DNA from: Mesorhizobium sp. LHD-90
Lineage (GTDB): Bacteria > Pseudomonadota > Alphaproteobacteria > Rhizobiales > Rhizobiaceae
Direction: 5' to 3'
Length of the DNA stretch: 64,000 nucleotides
Assembly (NCBI RefSeq): GCF_030929505.1
Contig: NZ_JAVFVV010000009.1
Location: 124,001-188,000 of the forward strand
Positions 34,480 to 42,182 of this stretch are shown one piece after another (positions within the stretch are counted from its first letter, which is position 1; each line of letters opens with the position of its first letter). The notes beneath the pieces are model-generated. The model did no database searches, had not been told where the DNA came from, and saw only the letters and a list, made by a program, of their open reading frames with translations. Both the position numbers and the translations under genes were made by a program.

Positions 34480-34493
34480 TTTACATGCGTAAA
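34480..34493. promoter_or_regulatory. LacI-type operator upstream of the Frc-like importer
   Basis: TTTAC-ATGC-GTAAA, both arms perfect, 102 bases upstream of the binding-protein start. It matches the site in front of the LacI gene (29602-29615) in arms and spacing and shares TTTACATGCG with the half site at 24661. Confidence 0.65.
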
Positions 34494-34651
34494 CTATCTG
34501 GCAGCGCAAGGCCGCCTGCCCGCAAGGCGGGCCATGTCGCTGTCCCACGGGGCCGCTGGATGGCCTCGTCTTGAGTCGAAAAGTCAGCCAATTGGAGCAA
34601 TGTCCGGCTGGTATCGGGACGCTACGCCGGTCGGTAGCCTGGATGCAACAT

Positions 34652-35086
34652 CTACTCGCGCATCTGGTCGAGAAGCCATTTGATGGCTAGCGCATAGCCG
34701 CCTGGCCCAAGCCCCGCCAGAACCGCCGTGGCCACCGTCGAAACCAGAGACTTATGATAGATCTCCTCGCGGCGGTGTATGTTGGAAATGTGGAACTCGA
34801 CGATCGGGCCGGGGAACATCTTGAGCGCGTCGAGAAGCGGGATGGACCGGAAACTCAGTCCCGCCGGATTGATCAGGATGCCGGAGCCCTCGTCGATCGC
34901 CTCATGTACCCAGTCGACAAGCTGATGTTCGGCGTTCGACTGGTGGAAGCGGATTGGCCTGTCTCCCGCCGCCTGGCGGCACATCGCCTCGATTTCCGCA
35001 AGCGTCGTCGTGCCGTAGATCTCGGGTTCGCGCTTGCCGAGGCGATTGAGGTTGGGCCCGTTGAGGACGAAGATCGGCTTGGTCAT
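34652..35086 (-). CDS. aroQ: Type II 3-dehydroquinate dehydratase
   Basis: A 144-residue enzyme. N-G-P-N-L-N-R-L-G-K-R-E-P-E-I-Y-G (9-25) holds the catalytic tyrosine Y24, Q-S-N-A-E-H and I-N-P-A-G-L are substrate loops, and V-E-F-H-I-S-N-I-H-R-R-E carries the catalytic histidine. It interconverts 3-dehydroquinate and 3-dehydroshikimate. Here it is the last gene of the TRAP/AroE operon, ten bases after dctM, so it serves quinate breakdown rather than aromatic synthesis. Confidence 0.93.
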   Translation of the reverse strand: MTKPIFVLNGPNLNRLGKREPEIYGTTTLAEIEAMCRQAAGDRPIRFHQSNAEHQLVDWVHEAIDEGSGILINPAGLSFRSIPLLDALKMFPGPIVEFHISNIHRREEIYHKSLVSTVATAVLAGLGPGGYALAIKWLLDQMRE

Positions 35087-35096
35087 CTGGCCTCCG

Positions 35097-36398
35097 TCAG
35101 CCCTGGTAACCGAAAAGGCGCGGCAGCCACAGCACCACTTCCGGGAAGAAGGTGATCACGACCAGCGACAGGATCATCACGTAGAGGAACGGCAGCACGT
35201 CGCGCACGATGTCCCACAGAGGCACGTTGGCGATGCGGGTCATGATGAACAGCAGCAGCCCATAAGGCGGAGTCACCAGGCCGAGCATGATGTTGACGAC
35301 GCACATCACCCCGAAATGGACGAGGTCGATGCCGAGCGCGTTGGCTGTCGGGATGAACACCGGCAGGATGACAAGGATGATCGTCGTCCCCTCCAGCACG
35401 CAGCCGAGCAGCAGCAGGATGATGTTGACGAGGATCAGGAAGCCGGTCGACGAGAGATCCCAGCTCGTCAGGATCACGCTGAGCGAGTGCGGGATGTTCT
35501 CGACGGTCACGACGTAGTTGAACACCAGCGCGCCGGCGATCAGCATGCCGATCGAGGCCGTCGTGCGGGCGCTCGCCAGCACCGATTTGTAGAAATCCAG
35601 GAAACTGACGCTCCGGTAGAGCACGACCGAGATGAACAGCGCATAGGCTGCCGCGACCGCGGCGGCCTCCGTCGGCGTGGTTACGCCCGAATAGATTCCG
35701 CCCAGCAGGACCACCGGCATCAGCAGCGCCGGCAGGGCCCGCCAGGTGATGCCGGGGATCTCGCGCAGCGGCGTCGGCGGCTCGACCGGAAAGTTGCGGG
35801 TGCGCGCGTGGATGGCGACCAGAACCATCTGAAGCAGCGCCATCAAGAGGCCGGGGATCACGCCGCCGAGGAACAGGTAGCCGATCGAGGCATCCGAAAC
35901 GAGCGCGTAGATGATCATCGGGATCGACGGCGGGATGATCGGCCCGATGACCGCCGTCGCCGCCGTCAAGGCCGCCGCGTAGCTTGCGGGGTACTTGCCG
36001 TCGGCCGTCATCATGTTCTGCATGATCTTGCCGGAACCGGCGGCGTCCGCGATGGCCGAACCGCTCATGCCGGCGAAGATGATCGACTGCAGCACGTTGA
36101 CCTGCGCCAGCCCGCCGCGGAAACGTCCGACGATCGCATTGCAGAACGTCATCAGCCGCTCCGTCATCGAGCCGATGTTCATCAGTTCGGCGGCCAGGAT
36201 GAAGAGCGGCACGGCAAGGATGATGTAGTTCGAATACATCCCGTTGAGGAACTGCTCGGCGGCGGTGCCCATGTCGAGGCCCGCCATCAGCAGGTAGAGG
36301 ATCGATCCGGCGATCATGGCGTGCCCGACCGGCAGGCCAAGCAGGGCGAGCGCCGTGATCGCGACGATGGAGATTGAGAACGGGCTGGCGAAGCTCAT
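35097..36398 (-). CDS. dctM: TRAP transporter large permease (DctM type)
   Basis: A 433-residue protein with about 12 membrane segments of the DctM family. G-L-P-V-G-H-A-M-I-A-G-S near the N-terminus, M-S-G-S-A-I-A-D-A-A-G-S-G (about 113-125) and I-I-P-P-S-I-P-M-I-I-Y near residue 155 are the family signatures. It carries the substrate across the inner membrane using an ion gradient. Its start overlaps the dctQ stop by four bases. Confidence 0.93.
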   Translation of the reverse strand: MSFASPFSISIVAITALALLGLPVGHAMIAGSILYLLMAGLDMGTAAEQFLNGMYSNYIILAVPLFILAAELMNIGSMTERLMTFCNAIVGRFRGGLAQVNVLQSIIFAGMSGSAIADAAGSGKIMQNMMTADGKYPASYAAALTAATAVIGPIIPPSIPMIIYALVSDASIGYLFLGGVIPGLLMALLQMVLVAIHARTRNFPVEPPTPLREIPGITWRALPALLMPVVLLGGIYSGVTTPTEAAAVAAAYALFISVVLYRSVSFLDFYKSVLASARTTASIGMLIAGALVFNYVVTVENIPHSLSVILTSWDLSSTGFLILVNIILLLLGCVLEGTTIILVILPVFIPTANALGIDLVHFGVMCVVNIMLGLVTPPYGLLLFIMTRIANVPLWDIVRDVLPFLYVMILSLVVITFFPEVVLWLPRLFGYQG

Positions 36399-36919
36399 AC
36401 GCCTGATCCTGCCTTGGTGGGATCGAATTCTTCAGGCGCGGAACCGCGCAGAACCCGCCAGGAGAGCCACAGGTAGCGCACGATGATGGCGACGACGAAG
36501 ACGATGTAGATCGAGAACAGCCAGTCGAAGCGGATCTTCAGGTAGGCGCTCTTCTCGACCTTCATGAAGGTGACGTAGTCCAGCACGGCCGGAAAGGAGA
36601 TCCCGTAGAGGAAGATCAGCGAGGCGGCGCAGATCAGGAACATGACGCTACGGGTACGCGCGCCGACCGAGGCGTAGATGAGATCGAAACGCATCTCCTC
36701 CTGCTCGGTCAACACGAAGGCGGCTCCCCAGAGCACGATCCAGATCCAGAGGATGGCGCTGATCTCGTTGGTCCAGCCGGTCGGCCAGTTCAGCACGTAG
36801 CGGAACAGGATCTGCAGCAGGAAAGCGAAGAACATCACCGCCAGCATCGCCGCCAGCACGTTTTCCGCGCGCCGGTATAGCCAGTCGCTGGCCCTGCGCA
36901 GTCTTGGGTCCATCGTCAT
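36395..36919 (-). CDS. dctQ: TRAP transporter small permease (DctQ type)
   Basis: A 174-residue protein with four membrane segments. F-R-Y-V-L-N-W-P-T-G-W-T-N-E-I-S (about 40-55) is the conserved DctQ loop, followed by L-W-I-W-I-V-L-W-G-A-A. It pairs with DctM. The gene begins 113 bases after the second binding-protein gene; that gap contains a 15-bp perfect hairpin. Confidence 0.92.
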   Translation of the reverse strand: MTMDPRLRRASDWLYRRAENVLAAMLAVMFFAFLLQILFRYVLNWPTGWTNEISAILWIWIVLWGAAFVLTEQEEMRFDLIYASVGARTRSVMFLICAASLIFLYGISFPAVLDYVTFMKVEKSAYLKIRFDWLFSIYIVFVVAIIVRYLWLSWRVLRGSAPEEFDPTKAGSGV

Positions 36920-36994
36920 CCTCCTGGGAAGTCACCGCTGCCCGGGCCGGCGCCGGGGCGCCAGCCGGAGCTATCCCATGCTTGCGTTCCGGAA

Positions 36995-37028
36995 AGGAGG
37001 GCCGGACGGTCCGCCGTCCGGCCCTCCT
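36995..37028 (-). terminator. Strong hairpin between dctP and dctQ
   Basis: A perfect 15-bp stem (36995-37009 with 37014-37028) with a 4-base loop begins four bases after the dctP stop. No T tract follows on the minus strand. It is well placed to stabilise the dctP message or to attenuate transcription into the permease genes. Confidence 0.7.
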
Positions 37029-37032
37029 CGGC

Positions 37033-38019
37033 TCACAGTGCGTTGATCTTGTCGATCATGCCCGCCGGCCACGCCTTGGCCAGGTCGGAGGCGAGGTACT
37101 GCTCCTGCACATGCTTGCGGAAGGCCGCGACGTCGGGCTCGTAGATCTTCAGACCCTTGCCCTTGAAGGTCTCGACGAGTTCCTTCTCGCGCGCCAGGTG
37201 TTTCTCGGTCGAGAAGTCGATCGCCGCGTCGGCCGCTGCCTGCACCTTCGCCTGCTTCTCCGCGCCCATCTCGTCCCATGCCTTCTTGGAGACGACCAGG
37301 AGATCGAAGCCGACCAGATGAGAGGTCAGCACGATCTGCGACATGACCTCGTAGAACTTCATGTTCTCGACGTTGGGCAGCGGATTGTCCTGGCCGTCGA
37401 TGGCTCCCGTCTGCAGGCCGGTGTAGACCTCGGCATAGGCCATCGGCGTCGGGTTGGCGCCGAGCGCGGTGCCGAGGAACTGCCAGGCGTCGCCGCCAGG
37501 CATGCGCAGCTTCACGCCGGCCAGGTCGGCGGGTGTCTTGATCTCCTTGTCCGGCTTCAGCCCGACCTGGCGCACGCCGAAGTAGGTCGGGCCAAGAACC
37601 TTGATGCCGAGCTGGTCCTCGGCCATCTTCTTCAGCTCCGCGCCGGCCTCGCTGGCGAAGAACGCCTTGAGGTGCGCCGCGTCGCGGAATAGGTAGCCGG
37701 CGGTGACGATGGACCAGGCCGGAACCTGCTTGGAGATGTCCTGCGGGGCGATGTTGCCCATCTCGAGGTTGCCGCGCTGCAGCGCGACCAGCTCGGTGCC
37801 CTGCTTGAACAGATTGCCGCCGTAGTAGCCCTCGAAGACGAAGTCGTCCTTCGTGGCGTCGGCGAACATCTTCATCATTTCGGCGCGGATGTCCTGCTCG
37901 GAGAACACCGCGGAGAAGCGCAGCTTGGGCTTGTCCTGGGCGAAGGCCGGCGCGGCCATCGCCATGGCGAGCATGCCGGCGCCGATCAGCAGCCGGCGGC
38001 GTGTCGTTTCGAAGCTCAT
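37033..38019 (-). CDS. dctP: TRAP transporter solute-binding protein, DctP type (second copy)
   Basis: A 328-residue secreted protein. A signal with T-R-R-R-L-L-I-G near the start is cut after P-A-F-A. V-K-L-R-M-P-G-G-D-A-W and Y-A-E-V-Y-T-G-L-Q-T-G-A-I-D-G-Q-D-N-P-L-P are the DctP motifs including the ligand arginine. It is clearly a paralogue of the next gene upstream: both share the long TGLQTGAIDGQDNPLP block and both end in I-N-A-L. One DctQM pair serves both, which is unusual. Confidence 0.9.
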   Translation of the reverse strand: MSFETTRRRLLIGAGMLAMAMAAPAFAQDKPKLRFSAVFSEQDIRAEMMKMFADATKDDFVFEGYYGGNLFKQGTELVALQRGNLEMGNIAPQDISKQVPAWSIVTAGYLFRDAAHLKAFFASEAGAELKKMAEDQLGIKVLGPTYFGVRQVGLKPDKEIKTPADLAGVKLRMPGGDAWQFLGTALGANPTPMAYAEVYTGLQTGAIDGQDNPLPNVENMKFYEVMSQIVLTSHLVGFDLLVVSKKAWDEMGAEKQAKVQAAADAAIDFSTEKHLAREKELVETFKGKGLKIYEPDVAAFRKHVQEQYLASDLAKAWPAGMIDKINAL

Positions 38020-38068
38020 GGTTTCATTTCCTCCCTGTTGCAACTTCCAGGTGGCCGGCGCCCGCTTC

Positions 38069-39055
38069 TCAGAGGGCGTTGATCCGTTCCACCATTCCTT
38101 CCGGCCAGTCCTTTGAAAGCGGAGAAGCCAGATACTTCTCGTTCGAATAGGCCCGGAATGCGTCGACATCGGGCGTATAGACGTCCAGCCCGGCGCCCTT
38201 GAAGAAGTCGATCAGCTCCGCCTCCTGCTTGAGGTATTCGGCGTTGCTCCATTCGAAGGCCGCGTCGGCGGCGTCCCGGATCTTCTTCTGCTGGTCCGGC
38301 GTCAAGGCGTCGAACACCTTGGCGTTGATCATCAGCAGCCCGAAGCCGACATTGTGGCCGGTGAGCGCGATCTGGTTCGTCACCTCGTGGAACTTCATCA
38401 GCTTGTTGTTGGGCAGCGGGTTGTCCTGGCCGTCGATCGCGCCGGTCTGAAGCCCCGTGTAGACCTCGGCATAGTCCATCGCGACCGGGTTGGCGCCGAT
38501 CGACTCGCCCAGGAACTGCCAGGCCTCGCCGCCGGGCATGCGCAACTTCACGCCGGCCAGGTCTTCCGGCGTGTTGATCTTCTTGTCGCCCTTGAGGTTG
38601 ACGTGGCGCGCGCCGTAATAGGCCGGCGCCAGCACGACGACGCCCATCTCGTCGCGCGCCATCTTCTTGAACTCGTCGCCGATCTCGCTGTCGAAGATCG
38701 CCTTCATGTGGGCGGCGTCGCGCACAAGGTAGGCGGCAGTCAGGATCGAGAAGGCGGGAACCTGCTTGGCGAAGTCGGACGGCGGCATCAGCGCCATCTC
38801 GAGGTTGCCGCGCTGCACCGCGACGATCTCCGTGCCCTGCTTGTAGAGCGTCGAACCGAAGTACGGCTCGAAGACGAAGTCGTCGCCGATCTGCTTGGCG
38901 AAGATGTCGACCAGCGCGACCGAGCGCGGAGCGTCGGCGGTGGTCGAGTCGGCGAAGCGCAGCTTGATCGGTTCGGCCATCGCCTGGCCCGCGGCCGCAA
39001 GCATGCCCAGGGCCGCGGCGCCTGCCAGCAAGGTACGTCTCGTGAATGAAGTCAT
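38069..39055 (-). CDS. dctP: TRAP transporter solute-binding protein, DctP type (first copy)
   Basis: 328 residues, the same length as its tandem paralogue 49 bases downstream. The signal T-R-R-T-L-L-A-G-A ends at G-Q-A-M-A. V-K-L-R-M-P-G-G-E-A-W and Y-A-E-V-Y-T-G-L-Q-T-G-A-I-D-G-Q carry the ligand-binding arginine and the helix that follows. Both copies look intact, but they differ through much of their length, so they may bind two related acids such as quinate and shikimate; that is inferred from the operon. Confidence 0.9.
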   Translation of the reverse strand: MTSFTRRTLLAGAAALGMLAAAGQAMAEPIKLRFADSTTADAPRSVALVDIFAKQIGDDFVFEPYFGSTLYKQGTEIVAVQRGNLEMALMPPSDFAKQVPAFSILTAAYLVRDAAHMKAIFDSEIGDEFKKMARDEMGVVVLAPAYYGARHVNLKGDKKINTPEDLAGVKLRMPGGEAWQFLGESIGANPVAMDYAEVYTGLQTGAIDGQDNPLPNNKLMKFHEVTNQIALTGHNVGFGLLMINAKVFDALTPDQQKKIRDAADAAFEWSNAEYLKQEAELIDFFKGAGLDVYTPDVDAFRAYSNEKYLASPLSKDWPEGMVERINAL

Positions 39056-39077
39056 GAATTCCTCCAGAATGCTTCCG

Positions 39078-39965
39078 TCATCCGAAGCGGTGCTCCGGCA
39101 AGCCTTGCCCGACGCCGTCTATGGCGAGCAGCGCGCCGGCGAGCGGCTGCGCCGCCAGTTGTGACTCGCTCAGGAATTTCCGGGCGGTGGTCACGTAGAG
39201 CGTTTTCAACCCGGGCCCGCCGAAGCAGAGGCACGTCGGATTGCTCACCGGCACGGCGATCGTCCGGTCGACGCGCCCATCCGGACGGTAGCGGACGATG
39301 CGGCCTCCGGCGAAGAAGGCCGCCCAGATACAACCGTCGACGTCGACGCAGGCGCCGTCCGGACGGTCGCCGGTCGCGCTGTAGTCGGCAAAAATCCGCC
39401 TGTTGCTGATCGCTCCGTCATCGGGATCGAGATCGTAGGCGTAGCTTGTGTAGCGGCGCGTGTCGGTGAAATAGAGCGTGCGACCGTCGGGCGCGAAAGC
39501 GATGCCGTTGGAGACGACGATGTCCGTCTCCATCCGTGTCGCCGTGCCCTCCGGATCGACGCGGTAGAGCGATCCGTTCGGCAAGGACAGGCCGTTGTCC
39601 ATCGTGCCGACCCAGAAGCGGCCCTGCGCATCGACCCTGCCGTCGTTCAGACGGTTGTCGGACCCGCGCTCCAGCGAGAGCAGATCGCAGCGGTAGCCGG
39701 TGTCGGCGTCGCGGGCGTAGAGCGTCAAGTCCTCGGCCAGCAGCCGGTCGCCGGCTTTGGTCAGCGCCTGCGTGCCGGCAAAAATTCCCGGCAGCGGTGT
39801 CCGTTCGTGCGCTCCGGTCGCCGGGTCGAAGGACTGCAGCTTCGGTTCCTCGATGTCGATCCACCAGAGCTTCCGGGTGCGGTCGCACCACAGCGGCGTC
39901 TCGCCCAGCCGGTCGTGGCTCGGCACGGCACATTCGATGTGGTATCCGGCCGCATGCACGTTCAT
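39078..39965 (-). CDS. SMP-30/gluconolactonase family protein
   Basis: A 295-residue six-bladed beta-propeller. G-E-T-P-L-W near residue 21 has the metal glutamate, D-N-R-L-N-D-G-R-V-D the second ligand, V-S-N-G-I-A-F-A-P-D-G-R-T-L-Y-F-T-D-T the third, and D-R-P-D-G-A-C-V-D-V-D-G the catalytic aspartate. Such enzymes open sugar or sugar-acid lactones; in this operon a quinate-type lactone is possible. Its start at 39965 overlaps the aroE stop (ATGA). Confidence 0.85.
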   Translation of the reverse strand: MNVHAAGYHIECAVPSHDRLGETPLWCDRTRKLWWIDIEEPKLQSFDPATGAHERTPLPGIFAGTQALTKAGDRLLAEDLTLYARDADTGYRCDLLSLERGSDNRLNDGRVDAQGRFWVGTMDNGLSLPNGSLYRVDPEGTATRMETDIVVSNGIAFAPDGRTLYFTDTRRYTSYAYDLDPDDGAISNRRIFADYSATGDRPDGACVDVDGCIWAAFFAGGRIVRYRPDGRVDRTIAVPVSNPTCLCFGGPGLKTLYVTTARKFLSESQLAAQPLAGALLAIDGVGQGLPEHRFG

Positions 39966-40870
39966 GCCGCCGCCTCGAAATGGTCCGCCATCGCGCGCCG
40001 GTCGGCCTTCCGGCCGGTGAACAGTTCGAAGGCGCGGACGGCCTGGCCGATCGCCATGCCGATGCCCGGCAGCGTTCGGCATCCGACGGCACGGGCCGCG
40101 CGCAGCAGTTCGGTTTCGGCCGGGAAATAAATGATGTCGGCAACCCATTTTTCCGGCGTGAGCAGGGCCGTGTCGAACGGCGTGCCGGGATATTTCGCCA
40201 TGCCGACCGGAGTGGCGTTGACTATGCCGTCCACCGCCGCGACGGCCCCCGCCGCGTCCCTCTCCGTGCGGACCCGGCGCGGAAAGCGCGCCGTCATCCG
40301 TTGCGCGAGATCGTCGGCCCGCGACGCATCGCTGTCGACGACGACAAGGTCGCGCACGCCGAGTTCCATCAACGCATAGGCGACCGCCGCCCCCGCGCCG
40401 CCGGCGCCGAACATCGCCACCCTCTCCAACGGGGCGCCGGCCATCGCCTCGCGAAAACTCTCGGCAAAACCCCAGGCGTCGGTGTTGTGGCCCTGTTTGC
40501 GCCCGTCCGCGAACACGATCGTATTGACCGCGCCGATCGCCCGCGCTTCCGGCGACAGGCCGTCCAACGCGGGCATGACGGCCTGCTTGAACGGGTGGGT
40601 AACGTTGAGCCCCTGGAAGCCGGTGGCCTGCGCCGCCGCGACCACGTCGCCGATCGCTTCATCCGGCAGCGCCAACCCGTCGAAATCGAGCAGGCGATAG
40701 GAATAGCCGATGCCCAGGCGCTGCGCTTCGCGCTCGTGCATGCCGGGCGTGCGGGAGGATTGGATGCCGCGGCCGACGAGACCGACGACCACGTGCTCAC
40801 GGCCGGATACGGCCGTTCCGCGATGCCCGGCCGCGATGCGACGGAACAGGTCGACAAGCTTGTCGGCCAT
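39962..40870 (-). CDS. aroE: Shikimate/quinate dehydrogenase (AroE family)
   Basis: 302 residues from the ATG at 40870, preceded by GGGAGGAA. N-V-T-H-P-F-K-Q (89-96) holds the catalytic lysine K95, N-T-D-A-W-G-F (129-135) the catalytic aspartate D131, and F-G-A-G-G-A-G-A-A-V the NAD(P) site. An N-terminal extension of about 25 residues precedes the fold. First gene of the catabolic operon, so oxidation of quinate or shikimate to the 3-dehydro acids is more likely than biosynthesis. Confidence 0.88.
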   Translation of the reverse strand: MADKLVDLFRRIAAGHRGTAVSGREHVVVGLVGRGIQSSRTPGMHEREAQRLGIGYSYRLLDFDGLALPDEAIGDVVAAAQATGFQGLNVTHPFKQAVMPALDGLSPEARAIGAVNTIVFADGRKQGHNTDAWGFAESFREAMAGAPLERVAMFGAGGAGAAVAYALMELGVRDLVVVDSDASRADDLAQRMTARFPRRVRTERDAAGAVAAVDGIVNATPVGMAKYPGTPFDTALLTPEKWVADIIYFPAETELLRAARAVGCRTLPGIGMAIGQAVRAFELFTGRKADRRAMADHFEAAA

Positions 40871-40891
40871 CTGCGCCAGGTTCCTCCCAAA

Positions 40892-40931
40892 GCGAACCGG
40901 TCCAGGGTTCGCACGCGGTCCGCCGGACCGC
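40892..40931 (-). promoter_or_regulatory. Two adjacent hairpins in the aroE leader
   Basis: GCGAACC/GGTTCGC (40892-40898 with 40906-40912, 7-base loop) is followed by GCGGTCC/GGACCGC (40915-40921 with 40925-40931, 3-base loop). Both lie just upstream of the aroE ribosome site and inside the likely untranslated leader. They may affect translation or reflect read-through control. No known riboswitch is recognised. Confidence 0.35.
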
Positions 40932-40956
40932 ACTTGTGTTCGCGCGGATGCCGCCG

Positions 40957-41230
40957 TTAGAGCAGTTTGCACTCAGGTCGGCTCATTCTGTTTCTCGTTT
41001 GGCGAGGCGATCCACGAGGAGGATGGCGCGGGTCGTGCTGGTGGCACGGCCAAGTCCATCCGACGACGTGGGCGCCCGCCAAACGGAAACCCGGAGGGCC
41101 GGGCCGGTTTGGGCCAAATCCATCGGGCTTCGTCTTGTCCGGGCCACCAGCCCGACCTGCGACGAAGCCCTCGACCTTGGCCCAAACCGTCGCCGGCAGA
41201 ATGGGTCGACATGAATGCAAACTGCTCTAA
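40957..41230. mobile_element. 274-bp palindromic element with terminal inverted repeats (MITE-like)
   Basis: The ends are 34-base inverted repeats, 40957-40990 and 41197-41230, matching at 30 of 34 positions and starting TTAGAGCAGTTTGCA. The inside also folds in part, which is why mirror-image open frames ending E-C-K-L-L appear on both strands; none is a real gene. A TA at each end would fit a TA target duplication as in IS630/mariner-derived elements. No transposase is inside. It is likely a non-autonomous miniature element or intergenic palindromic repeat. Confidence 0.7.
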
Positions 41231-41255
41231 ACAGATGCACCCGATGTCGGAATGA

Positions 41256-41275
41256 TGTACGAACTAGATAGTACA
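41256..41275. promoter_or_regulatory. TetR-type operator in front of the tetR gene
   Basis: TGTACGAAC-TA-GATAGTACA matches the perfect palindrome at 43313-43332 at 17 of 20 positions. It lies 37 bases before the tetR start and faces the aroE operon on the other side. Confidence 0.75.
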
Positions 41276-41312
41276 GTCAATTGCCCGCGCGGCCGGAGGA
41301 GTTGGAAAGTTC

Positions 41313-41993
41313 ATGACTGTCGCCAAGACTGATAAATCGAAGCCGGATGCCGGCGCGGCGCGCGTTCCGGACCCGGAAGGGACGCGCCGCAACATCCTGG
41401 AGATCGCATCCAAGGAGTTTGCCCTCAACGGGCTGTCGGGCGCGCGCATCGACGAGATCGCGGCGCGGACGCGATTCAGCAAGCGCATGATCTATTATTA
41501 TTTCGGCGACAAGGAAGGCCTCTACCTGCGCGCGCTCGAGGATGCCTACCGCCAGGTGCGCGAGGGGGAAGCCCATCTCGACATCGAAGGTCTTTCCCCT
41601 GTCGCGGCCCTGACCCGCCTGGTCGAGTTCACCTTTGACCATCATCACCGGCACGAGGAGTTCATCCGGATGGTGATGATCGAGAACATCCACCACGGCC
41701 AGTATCTCAAACAGTCGGAAGCGATCCGCGCGCTCAACGTGACGGCCATCGACCATATCTCGCGCATCTATTCGCGCGGTGTGGAGGACGGTATCTTCCG
41801 GCCGGGGCTCGACCCGGTCGAACTGCACTGGCAGGTCAGCGCGCTGTGTTTTTTCAACGTCTCCAACCGGGCCACGTTCTCGATGATCTTCGGGCGCGAT
41901 TTCGGCGCCCCGGCGCAACTGGAGCGCCTCAAGCAAAACACCGTCGAGATGATGCTGCGCTTCGTCGCCAGGGGAGAGGCGCCGGCCGAATAG
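41313..41993 (+). CDS. TetR-family regulator of the quinate/shikimate genes
   Basis: 226 residues. The helix-turn-helix is at about 27-72: T-R-R-N-I-L-E-I-A-S-K-E-F, then I-D-E-I-A-A-R-T-R-F-S-K-R-M-I-Y-Y-Y-F-G-D-K-E-G-L-Y, which is classic. The C-terminal ligand domain is all-helical and histidine-rich in the middle (F-D-H-H-H-R-H-E-E-F). Identical-type operators lie in front of this gene and of the dehydratase gene at 43357, so it probably represses both and perhaps the aroE operon until its inducer arrives. Confidence 0.87.
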   Translation: MTVAKTDKSKPDAGAARVPDPEGTRRNILEIASKEFALNGLSGARIDEIAARTRFSKRMIYYYFGDKEGLYLRALEDAYRQVREGEAHLDIEGLSPVAALTRLVEFTFDHHHRHEEFIRMVMIENIHHGQYLKQSEAIRALNVTAIDHISRIYSRGVEDGIFRPGLDPVELHWQVSALCFFNVSNRATFSMIFGRDFGAPAQLERLKQNTVEMMLRFVARGEAPAE

Positions 41994-42182
41994 CGTATCC
42001 AGGGCAATCGCTTGAAGTTGCAGTGCTTAGGCAGGACTCGAATGTCCGCGCAAAGCGGAAATTGCAGTGGCGTTCTCGCCAAAGACGGCCTTCACAGTAG
42101 CGTCAAGAGGGATATGTTCCTAGGACTATTTACTTATTCACTGATCGGTGCGATGATCGCGCCGCCTTGAAGGAGGGCGGTG

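Larger units (their letters stand above)
40871..41312. other. Divergent aroE-tetR intergenic region (442 bases)
   Basis: No gene is supported. From left to right it holds the aroE ribosome site and leader hairpins, the 274-base palindromic element (40957-41230) and the TetR-type operator (41256-41275) just before the tetR gene. Without the element the operator would be about 112 bases from aroE instead of 386. Confidence 0.7.

Noticed and set aside
40967-41240. Several open frames of 79-87 codons on both strands with near mirror-image ends
   Set aside because: They are products of the terminal inverted repeats of the palindromic element; both strands give proteins ending E-C-K-L-L, as expected from symmetry and not from genes.
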